Of a stretch of 64,000 nucleotides of DNA, positions 46,845-55,443 are shown piece after piece. The stretch's first letter is position 1, and each line of letters opens with the position of its first letter. The notes beneath the pieces were generated by a model, which was not told the origin of the DNA, did not search any database, and worked only from the letters and a program-made list of their open reading frames with translations. The DNA is from Bradysia coprophila (lineage: Eukaryota; Arthropoda; Insecta; Diptera; Sciaridae). The position numbers were made by a program, and so were the translations under genes. The stretch spans positions 2,542,001 to 2,606,000 of the forward strand of contig NW_023503608.1 of assembly GCF_014529535.1 (NCBI RefSeq), written 5' to 3'.

Positions 46845-48875
46845 TTAAATGAGACCTTTTTTCATCAAAAAAGCTTCCTGATTCGGTTCACGTCCCAAAA
46901 TATTGCGGAGCATATCGAATCCATCCACTGATCCACCTTTCTCCAGAATCATTTGACGATATTTCATTCCAGCATTGGCATCGAGTGGACCCACTTTTCC
47001 GAATACTGTTTCGTACATATCGACACTGAATACCTCGCTCCACATATACGAGTAGTAACCGGCGTCATAAGAATGCATCACATGTTCGAAAGTTCCAGGG
47101 AAGAATGTATCCGGATGTGGTCTCATACCAAGAATCTCGAATGTGACATCACTGTAAGCTTTTCGCGGATCGATGGAACCACTCTGATGGATTCTTTGAT
47201 CGAACGTTGCGAGAGCAATCTGCCACAAATTGAAATATCCAACGTTGGCCTTATCGGCTTTCTTTAATTTGTCCACCTCAACGTCTGGAATAGTTTCACC
47301 AGTCAGATAGTGACCGGAAATGCGAGCAAGTACTTCCTTTTCTTTTACCCAATTTTCTAGCATCTGGGATGGAGCTTCAACAAAGTCACGTTCAACATGA
47401 GTTCCCCAAAACATTTGCACTTTAGCCTTTGAACAAATTGTGTGCATTGCGTGACCAAATTCATGGAAATATGTTTTGACTTCGTTAGGAGTCAGCAGCG
47501 ATGGTTTGCCTTGACTAGGTGGATTGAAATTGCAGACCATACAAGTAACTGTCTTCTCCTTGACTCCCGCCTCATTTACTGATCCGCTTTGCATAGGCTT
47601 GATGTAAAAGTGTGAGTGTTTGCCTTCACGTGGGAACAAGTCCATGTAAACATATCCCATAAGCTCTCCGGATTGCTTATCATTAACCTTATACGCAAAC
47701 ACATCTTCATGCCAAGCAGGTGGATCAACCAATTTCGTGAACTCGAGTCCAAGAATATGCGAATATACTCCTAGCAGTCCGTTGGTCACGGTTTCCAACG
47801 GAAAATACTCTTTCAACTTTTCGGTGTCAATGCAGTAGTCCTTCTCTTCAATCATATTACAATAATAGCTGAGATCCCACATGTCCAATTCACCGTTAAA
47901 CTCGTACCCGTATTTCTTGCACTCTTCTTCCTTAAGTTTGAGTAAAGCTTCTCTTTCCTCTTTCCACAACGGCTGCAGTTTAGACGACAAAGTCATTAGA
48001 AACGAATCCACCGTTTCTGGATTTTTAGCCATGTTCTCTTCTTGGCGAAGCGCCGCCCATGTCTTGTATCCAAGTAATTTGGCACATTCGTGACGTAATT
48101 CAATTACTCTCTGCATGATCTCCTCATTTCTAGTGCCACCTCGATTATTATAGGCAAGAACCATTTTTCGACGAGTGTCGGGTATTCGACATTTACGCAT
48201 TACCGGCAAATAGGTGGGATAGCTCATCGTTAATTTTTTCAATCCGGTTTCTGCATCGACCTCCAATCCTTTAATGAAATCTTCCGATAAGCCAGCCAAG
48301 TCGATTTCATTCAACAGAACAACAGTTTTATCTTCAATCAGTCGTTTCTCAAATTCTCCGACCAAAGTATTTATTTCAGTCTTCAGCACCTTCACTTTGT
48401 CTTGTTGTTCTGCCTCCAATTGCAAACCATTGCTTTTTCCGACAGTAATCATACGATCAACAAACCGCACGTACTCTGGATCTATGTCGCAGATTTTTCT
48501 AAATTCAATCATTCGCTCGAAAACATCCTTTCGCATAAACATTTCCAAAGTTAAATCATCGATTGCCTTTCCCGCCTCAGTCGCGGCATCACGAACTTCT
48601 TTGTTAACACCAACCAATTTCGGAAATACAATAGGCGAGCCAAGCGTACCATACCACCAATAGTTTCCGAACGTGAGGCGTTGTGCCTGCAGTATGGGTT
48701 GAAGGAACGTATCGAAGGTCAGGTTTCCCATATCCGCACCTCCAGCCTTATCGTACAGGGTTTGTATTTGATTAAGAACTTCGGGTAGTCTGTCCTTGAT
48801 ATCGTTTTCCTTCCATGATCTGAAGTTCCAATTGTGTCGCATTCCCTCGGGTAGCTTATCAGTTGTATAGGTCAT
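46845..48875 (-). CDS. M3 metallopeptidase (thimet oligopeptidase/neurolysin-like), copy 1
   Basis: Single exon, 676 residues, normal for the M3A family. The zinc motif HEFGH is at residues 471-475. The third zinc ligand lies in the downstream FVEAPSQMLENW block, which is close to the thimet oligopeptidase sequence FVEVPSQMLENWV. Supporting blocks include GYVYMDLFPREGKHSH upstream and HVMHSYDAGYYSYMWSEVFS near the C-terminus. These enzymes cut short peptides (below about 20 residues) in the cytosol or mitochondria. The start at 48875 is forced: the frame stays open upstream but has no ATG before an in-frame stop. It differs from copy 2 (55444-57573) at about 32 positions by eye, around 95% identity. 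It is convergent with the P450; the AATAAA of the peptidase (46783-46778) lies in the P450 3' UTR. Lack of introns may reflect an old retrocopy origin. Confidence 0.92.
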   Translation of the reverse strand: MTYTTDKLPEGMRHNWNFRSWKENDIKDRLPEVLNQIQTLYDKAGGADMGNLTFDTFLQPILQAQRLTFGNYWWYGTLGSPIVFPKLVGVNKEVRDAATEAGKAIDDLTLEMFMRKDVFERMIEFRKICDIDPEYVRFVDRMITVGKSNGLQLEAEQQDKVKVLKTEINTLVGEFEKRLIEDKTVVLLNEIDLAGLSEDFIKGLEVDAETGLKKLTMSYPTYLPVMRKCRIPDTRRKMVLAYNNRGGTRNEEIMQRVIELRHECAKLLGYKTWAALRQEENMAKNPETVDSFLMTLSSKLQPLWKEEREALLKLKEEECKKYGYEFNGELDMWDLSYYCNMIEEKDYCIDTEKLKEYFPLETVTNGLLGVYSHILGLEFTKLVDPPAWHEDVFAYKVNDKQSGELMGYVYMDLFPREGKHSHFYIKPMQSGSVNEAGVKEKTVTCMVCNFNPPSQGKPSLLTPNEVKTYFHEFGHAMHTICSKAKVQMFWGTHVERDFVEAPSQMLENWVKEKEVLARISGHYLTGETIPDVEVDKLKKADKANVGYFNLWQIALATFDQRIHQSGSIDPRKAYSDVTFEILGMRPHPDTFFPGTFEHVMHSYDAGYYSYMWSEVFSVDMYETVFGKVGPLDANAGMKYRQMILEKGGSVDGFDMLRNILGREPNQEAFLMKKGLI

Positions 48876-49010
48876 GTCGATTGATTTTGGATATTCTGTT
48901 GCTCGATACTTTGAAAATAGACAGAAATTAATGGATCGTTGATGTTGTGATCGTTTTAATATACTTCAATTAATGAGTCGGCGATTTCAGAATTTATTGT
49001 AAGACAATTA

Positions 49011-49575
49011 TGGCCCTGCCACACAATATGAGTGATACACACAAATGTGTACAATGCAATATTTCCATACATTTCGACAAAAACGTCAAGTCGATCCAAC
49101 TGTTTTCAAAAACCAGCAAGTGGTAGTCAGCTTTTACACGCCATGGCGCGGTAAAGTGCACTTTACATCACTGTTTGTGACTCACTTTCGGCTCTGAATA
49201 CAAACATCCCCCTCGTGAGTAAGCAAATTTTCCCGCAGGTACGTAACACACAAAGTGTAAACAAATAAAATATTCCTAATAAATGAATCTCGAGTATTGT
49301 TTTTTGCGATCGAGGGCCGATCTTAGTAACTGCAGATGAATCAAATAAACGGAATATTGCAATTGGAATTGTTTTTTGTAAGAATTACCAAAGATAATAA
49401 AGAAAAATATTTTGGTTCGAGAACGGATAATTTTGTTTATTTAATATAACTTGACTGAAGTGAAGGGAGACTAGCGAAATTACACTCACACAATGACAAA
49501 ATTCGTGTAAAGTATCTGTCAACAATTCAGAAATATGGCAAATACAATGAGAGTACGTTTGTGTATGTAGGGCCA
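49011..49575. mobile_element. PIF/Harbinger-like non-autonomous element, 565 bp
   Basis: TIRs begin TGGCCCTGCCACACA (left) and, read inverted, TGGCCCTACATACACA (right). TTA flanks both ends (49008-49010 and 49576-49578). The paralogous site in block 2 reads GACAATTAGATTTGG without the insert, so both the boundaries and the 3-bp TTA duplication are confirmed by an empty site. A 3-bp T-W-A target and GGCCC-type ends fit the PIF/Harbinger superfamily. The interior shows no transposase. Confidence 0.85.
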
Positions 49576-50112
49576 TTAGATTTGGCGGATTTGGTGCAAA
49601 TAAACATTTCTTTTGATTATTGCGCTTTGTCATCTGTTAAACGAAATGTCAAAAAGCCGGTATAAAAGTATTCGCGTCAGATTGGAGAGCCGCCGATGGT
49701 TTAATTTTTCATTGTTTTGTGATGTTAATCAAGACACATAAGAAATGAGCAGTAAGGGTAGTAAGGCATGTCTTCAGATTTCTTTGGAGAAATGATTTAG
49801 CTCTTACAGAAAGCGATAGTAAAGCGACCTTAGACAAGGTACATGCATGAAAAGTTAGTCTTTTCCCCACATGTCTTGTGTTTATCGTAACAACTGATTG
49901 TTGAAAGATATTTTCTATTTATCTGCTAGTGCGAAAAAAAACTTAGATAATGTTCACATTACCTATCAGTTTTTAGGGAGGTAAAATGATTTTTCGCAGA
50001 CACAGATAAAATAGTACCTAACTGCTTCCAAATTGTTATTTTGGCACATGGGATTATAGCACTTGCCTTCGGCTCGGGGAACGAATATAGACTCGACGTA
50101 AAGTTTCATGTT

Positions 50113-50352
50113 CACTGAGAAATATCGTCAATCGATGATAAAATTTCCAAATATTCGATACAATATCAATCGAATGTGTTATCGATAATTCATAAATATC
50201 GGCTGATAATCGAATTATCAGTCGATACTTACCGGTTATCAGTCGATGTATATCGTTGATCAATAAGACATTCGATTGATATTGACTTTTTGAAAATATC
50301 GTTAATCGATTATATAATCGAATATATTGTCAATCGAATGAATTATCGAATT
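50113..50352. repeat. Cluster of ATCGAT/ATTCGAT motifs with inverted symmetry
   Basis: More than a dozen occurrences of TCGAT, ATCGA or TATCGATA-like motifs in about 240 bases. An inverted pair, CAATATCAATCGAATGT (near 50161) against ACATTCGATTGATATTG (near 50268), brackets a centre containing GATAATCGAATTATCAGTCG. It could be a degenerate foldback element or a binding-site cluster; TATCGATA is the core of the DREF/BEAF-type sites known in Drosophila. Confidence 0.55.
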
Positions 50353-50667
50353 TGCCTAGTTTCACCAGGTTGCAGATTCGTTGATCTTTTAGTGTAAAAA
50401 AAGGTAAGAGAAAAACCATATTTTTTTAATTTTTCTCAGAATTTACGAAAAAACGGTTCCAAGTTGTTGGCGTTAAAAATGCAGGTAGTCGAAATAGTAA
50501 GTTCGAAGATGGGTATATTCGGGTCGGCCCTTCGTGAGGGGCCGCCTAAGTGTCTTAAGGTCTTTTGGGATACATACTGCAAAATAAACGGTGGAAATTT
50601 AAATGAAATGGATATTGTCAATACCAATCCAGGAAACAAAAGTTTATTTAAATTGGGTTATTGGACA

Positions 50668-50965
50668 GTGAGTTAAGGCCCTAGAAGTGAAAGGCTACTC
50701 TGCCCTCAGTGTATTCTGCATATAACTCGAGTAAATTTCATCGGATTTTCCTAATTTTTGTTTCATTTGGAAGGTAATCGAACAGCGAATAGAATGCTGT
50801 TCAATTTTTTTTTAAATTTGAGTCCTTGGATTGAGGCGGGCCTAGTGGCGGTATTTATACTCAATAAATTAAAATTTTTGGTCAATTTGAAATTTGTGTG
50901 ATATTTGAAAGGAACGTCGTACGGGGCTTCGTAATTGCGCTTTGCGAGTTAATAGCGTGTGTTGT
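50668..50965. repeat. AGCCCCGTACGA-family repeat, inverted fragment
   Basis: Read on the minus strand it begins near CGCAAAGCGCAATTACGAAG and CCCCGTACGACGTTCCTTTC (as at 54037-54080). It ends with GCCTTTCACTTCTAGGGCCT and TAACTCAC, as at 54415-54437. It lies in opposite orientation to the 53899-54440 copy. Confidence 0.65.
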
Positions 50966-51320
50966 AGACCGAGTAGAGCTCGTACGTAAATAACACTATC
51001 GTTGGAAGTGAATTAGTTGAAATTGTCGATACTTCGCTCCACATATCAGTTGACACATACATTTCATTTTTGATTTTTTTTAGTTAAATTAAAAATAAGT
51101 TAAAAATTCAGCCGAGTGTGGTTGGACAAATTTTTACTCTGAACAACATTCTTAATCGAAATAAAGTGGGTGTTGAATACCCAACAAATTTATAAAATGG
51201 TTTCTTTAACAATACACATAGGCTCAAGTGTAAGTTTAAAATTGACATGAACATTTGAACACTTTTTTTGCTCAAAAAACATATTTTTTTTACTTCAACA
51301 AGATCAATTCGAATACGGTT

Positions 51321-53361
51321 TTACGACACAGCACACAATTGTTGACAATTTTGTGAGACTTTACTTTTTAGTTCAACCGATTGAATCCATCGAGGTGTTT
51401 GCTCATGATCAACATTATCGCCTTCCTCTTCCTCTTCAACTTGGTAATTGGTCCTCAGTACGATTCCGTGACCGACTTTCCGATGGATCACTTTAGTACA
51501 TGGCATCGTACTCCACGTGACATCGTACTGGTACGATTCATTCTGGTTCACCATGTCTGGAACAATAAAATCCGAAATCATTTTCTCACAATGCCCCGTC
51601 TCACAAATACGTAAAAAGTTAATTTTTGTTCCAATGTATACCTGGATCATCCTCCAACAATTCATACAAAATGTGAAATTCGTAGATGCGTCCCGGATTC
51701 ATTTGAAATGGTTTTTCCAGAACAAATCGAATCAAAGATCCCCTGGCACCTGGTCCACCAACGACCAACAAGTGTTCTTCCGTGAACATAACCGACTGTC
51801 CAATATATACATGAAATGTAATTTTCAAGTTGTATCTGCATTGGACGCTGAAACGACCCCATTTTCTGGCATTGTGCAACGTCAATGCAATTACTGTCGT
51901 AGGAGAACTCATTGCAATACTAAAATGAATTGAAAAATTCTAGTAGCACGATTCTTTTCTCTTATATCGAACAAACCTGAACTCTGCTCTTCGAGAATCG
52001 ATTAAGCGCATGAATTCGTCATCAGAACTGTCCCAGTCGTTATCCTTGCACGTAGTCGATTTGTACTTCTGGTACATGTTGAGGATAAATTGAAAGCTGT
52101 CCACAAATCGCGGAATGTGACTGTAGATGCTCGTGTTCCTTCTACATTGCGCAGAAATGCAACAAAAAAGAATGAAAACCAGATTCGTCTGCCAAGCAAA
52201 TGTGTCCTTTTTATACCTGTTAGGATTCGGATTCACGATATATCGACGCAAGCGCTTGACTTCAGCTTGCGGAAGCACATTGAAACCGATCACTTTCGAA
52301 AATGTAATCAAATTCATCGCAGGGAACCGTATCAACGGCAATAACACTTGCTTGAATGTTTCTTTTCTGGGAGGTTCCAATGGATCAGCAGCAAATTGCT
52401 GCCAGCTGCGACATAAAACATAATTGTTTGGTCCTCCGGTTTGATGTAATAAATATTTTTAAAAGACATACTTGACGAGAGCAGCAAACAAATTCAATTC
52501 AGAGATGTACGAACGTTCAAGTGATAAGATTCTGCGAACAGTTTCTCCATCCCATTTCTTATATTCGTTTCTGGCTCCTGCTTCGTGAATGTTACTAAGC
52601 GAAAAAAAAAATTCGAAGCGTTTAATTTCGATCACACGAATGTTGTAGAGTTTGTTCGTTTTCACTTACTCGCAGAGAAACTTGAAACTCTTTTCGGACA
52701 GACTCTTTGCAATCTGTCTCGTTTTTTGATAAATCTTCCAACACGTTCGGGCATTTATTTTGGTAGGCACTTGGGAAACACATTCCTGTATAAGAGCGTC
52801 TACTTGATACATGTGAGAAAGGGACATTAGCTTCAACAGTAGATCCGTGCAATCTCCATCAATCAGGCTCAGATCAAGCTTATCCGTATACAGGTACTGC
52901 GTTGTATTGGTAAAAAATTGATCAATTTTATCGAATTTTCGACCAAAAACAAATGGCCTTACTTTGAGAAACACTTTGAATGTCTCCACGTCGGTTCCAG
53001 GTAATCGAATCACAGTCTTGTCCAACACAGAATTATTCTCGGAACAATTCTCCGTCCATCGTTTTTCCATAGCAGTAGCAAGTACTTCAGAACGTGCGCC
53101 AACGATGGCTTTATGACAATTGAAACAAAATTCTTCCAGTCCCACCTTGAATTGTACATCCGAAAATCGACCTGTCTCCAATAGGCGCAATAAGATATTC
53201 GATAAGGAACCGTTTGTCGGTTCCACTGATGCTCCTGTTAATACCGGCAAAGTTGTGGGAACAAAGTTTCGGAAACATTCCTCTCGTCGTCGCTGTTCTT
53301 CATCTTCATACAATATTAGTGGAAGTATTGACATCATTTCTGATTCGAAAGAGTCGTCCAT
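51321..53361 (-). CDS. BTB/POZ-BACK domain protein, BTBD-like
   Basis: Seven exons on the minus strand: 53361-52963, 52896-52670, 52594-52472, 52405-52217, 52141-51977, 51919-51642, 51556-51321; all in frame, 538 residues. The BTB domain spans about 55-170 (LLETGRFSDVQFKVG, FNCHKAIVGARSEVLATAM, TFKVFLKYLYTDKLDL). A BACK-like helical region follows (from LLKLMSLSHMYQVDALIQEC to LIRFPAMNLITFSKVIG); the last block resembles the LIRFPLM segment of BTBD1/2/3/6. The C-terminal 180 residues may be a strongly diverged PHR-like beta-sandwich, with WGRFSVQCRYNLKITFHVYI and LLVVGGPGARGSLIRFVLEK. BTB-BACK proteins commonly adapt substrates to cullin-3 ubiquitin ligases; that role is inferred from the family only. 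It lies between the two peptidase-block copies. Confidence 0.82.
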
Positions 53362-54589
53362 CGATTCAAATACGAATCTTAAGTGAATTTATTCTTCCAG
53401 AATTTGTTTCACAATTATCTTCCTTTATTTTCTATTGAGGCAAGGGTTTAGACAACGCACTGCGTTGGTTTAGATGTTTACAAAAAAAAACGTTTTTTCT
53501 GCGACTGAAGTTAGCGAAGCGTGGTCACTTTATGACTTCCGATGTCTGAATTCGGTTTCATAGGTTTCATATGTTTCATATGAAACGAAACTGACGTTTC
53601 GAAATGGAATCGTACGGTTGCTATGGGCAGGTCACTACTTTGATTTTAATGAAGTGACAAACTGTTGTAGTCCAAAAGGCTTCATTTTAGAATATAAAGT
53701 TGTAAGCAGCCATCTCTCAACTCACTTGTTGGCAGTTGAAGATTGACATATCATCAACAGTGTATGCATTCCTACTGTGCAGTAAAGCATCTGGACCTTT
53801 TCAAACATCTGTTACAGTTACATCTGAGTATCTACTTTATTCCGACGCTTCGATTGATGATAAGCTTTGAATAAATATACCTAAAGAAAAAACGAGCCAT
53901 CAGAACAGTCGGAGCGTTTGCTGCGACTGAGCCCCGTACAAACCCGTATATCTCATGCGTACCGTAAGCCTATTGCGCCCGTTAATGTAGTTAAAGTAAA
54001 ATTATTATGAAATGTGTATACATCTTAGAAATTGCGCATAGCCAATTACGAAGCCCCGTACGACGTTCCTTTCAAATGTAACAAAAATTTCAAATAGCCC
54101 TAAAATTTTAATTTATTGAGTATAAATACACATAGGGCCTAGCCTCAGTCCGAGGACCCGATTTTTTTTTTCAACAATATTCTACTCGGCCTTCGATTAC
54201 CTTCCAAATCAAACAAAAATTACGAAAAACGGATGAAATTTACTCAAGTTATATGTAAAATACACATAGGGCCCTAGTAACGGCCTTAGTCAAAGGACCC
54301 ATTTTTTTTTCAACAACATTCTATTCGGTGTTCGACTACCTTTTAAATGAAACAAAAATTACGAAAAACGGATGAAATTCACTCTTGATATATGCAAAAT
54401 ACACATAGGGCCTCTCACTTCTAAGGCCCTAACTCACGGTCCACTCACCCGATTTTTAAAAACTTTTTTTTCCTACGTAAATTTAACTCTGATTTTAAAA
54501 AGTCTATTTTTGTCACAATTTTTACATTTTGATTTTGCGCTACCCCGAAAAAGTGGTCGATTTTCGATTTTTTTGCCAATCTTAGTTTC
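53362..54589. other. Intergenic region between the BTB gene and duplication block 2
   Basis: Contains a GTTTCATATGAAAC-type palindrome near 53555-53585, a short segment (53818-53870) resembling the 3' end of the TMEM86 gene, and the AGCCCCGTACGA-family repeat. No gene seen. Confidence 0.6.
53899..54440. repeat. AGCCCCGTACGA-family repeat, direct fragment
   Basis: Starts with CATCAGAACAGTCGGAGCGT and TTGCTGCGACTGAGCCCCGT, the same start as 18447. Further on are ATTGCGCATAGC-AATTACG and about two and a half diverged copies of the 145-bp unit, with landmarks ACGGATGAAATTTACTC, ACACATAGGGCC and CGGCCTTAGTC. The right half of the full element is missing. Confidence 0.7.
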
Positions 54590-54591
54590 TG

Positions 54592-54947
54592 GCCACGATC
54601 TTTCAGAATTGCTATGGTTACTCAAAAAAGTCGGACAAAGTGTTCACTAGAGGGTGGTGTATGGGCTGGAAACTCTGAAGCATGGAACTTTTCAGCTTTT
54701 TTGCAGTGATTTCATTTAGTTTTGAATAGATTTTTCATTTCTTAAACTCCGTTTTCATTCAAATTCTAAAAACTAAGAAAACACCCATCAACCCTCATTT
54801 CGAACGCCCACATCAGATTACAAATTGCCAAACACAAATATGGTGATACCGATTTATGCCATATATCATGACGACACCATCTACACAAAGCTGGAGCCGG
54901 ACAGATTCAATAAGAACAACATGAAGCTGCTGCTAGCGTAAGATAAA
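54592..54947 (+). pseudogene. P450 remnant (intron end plus broken exon 2)
   Basis: Follows the functional P450 from 46089 through the start of exon 2: AAGAAAACACCCATCAACCC, CACATCAGATTACAAATTGC, CATGACGACACCATCTACAC, AGATTCAATAAGAACAACAT. It then jumps from ACATGAAG directly to CTGCTGCTAG, skipping about 220 bases that encode the heme-binding loop and the C-terminus. Smaller deletions remove GTACGCAAATAATG-type codons earlier on. No exon 1 is present. The remnant cannot give a P450. Confidence 0.9.
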
Positions 54948-55256
54948 GTGGAAGCAAAATGAAATGATCGATTCTGGGTGTATACAGATTCGAAAGCCAG
55001 TCTTGTCTTACATACCGTTCATTTGAACTGTTTATGGTGCCTTTGTTAGGTTTTTTATCTGTAAACAGATCCAATGCATACGCATAAGCTCGAGTTCGAA
55101 GTATAAACGCTCGCGCGCAAGCTCAATACACCGAAAAAACATTGTGAATGTTATGCAAATCGACTGAAAGCTTGTTATTTAGATCTATACTAGTTTTCAA
55201 ATCACAATTCGCTAATAATCTTAATAATCGATCATTTCAATTTACCCTGCTTTTAT
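54946..55256. mobile_element. Insertion of 311 bp with short TIRs, specific to block 2
   Basis: In block 1 AAGATA is followed directly by TTCATTTTCG (46725-46742); in block 2 these are 311 bases apart. A few bases inside each edge lie inverted repeats: AAATGAAATGATCGATT on the left and AATCGATCATTTCAATTT on the right. This is a likely non-autonomous DNA element inserted after the duplication, although a clean target duplication is not obvious. Confidence 0.65.
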
Positions 55257-55443
55257 ATTCATTTTCGTTTGCTTTTTCTTGGAATTTTTGGGTGAGTGAG
55301 CTGTGAATTCCCAGTGATATTTTTTTTTGTGTTGGTTGGTTCAATGTTTAAAGGCCGACTCGCCAGAAAAAAATCATTTTATTTACACATTCCTTTGCTT
55401 TTACAAAATAAAGAAATATTTTTAATTCGGTCCAGTGTGGACA

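Larger units (their letters stand above)
46089..49805. repeat. Segmental duplication, block 1 (P450 exon 2 plus M3 peptidase)
   Basis: Matches about 54590-57870 in the same orientation. Shared landmarks run from CGATCTTTCAGAATTGCT-TGG in the P450 intron, through exon 2, both peptidase genes and their upstream region, to GGAGAGCCGCCGATGGTTT and CAGATTT-CTTGG. Within it, 49011-49575 is a later insertion absent from block 2. Confidence 0.85.
48876..51320. other. Intergenic region between peptidase copy 1 and the BTB gene
   Basis: No gene. It holds the PIF/Harbinger-like insertion (49011-49575), the end of duplication block 1 (about 49805), an ATCGAT-rich cluster (50113-50352) and an inverted copy of the AGCCCCGTACGA family (50668-50965). 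Confidence 0.65.

Noticed and set aside
48274-48663. 129-codon plus-strand frame inside peptidase copy 1 (and 56873-57262 in copy 2)
   Set aside because: Both are antisense shadows of the peptidase; the similarity between them only reflects the duplicated coding strand.
49655-49690. TATAAAAG followed by TCAGATTGG, a possible plus-strand promoter conserved in both blocks (also 57719-57750)
   Set aside because: Spacing between the TATA box and the initiator-like sequence is only about 18 bases and no downstream plus-strand gene exists.
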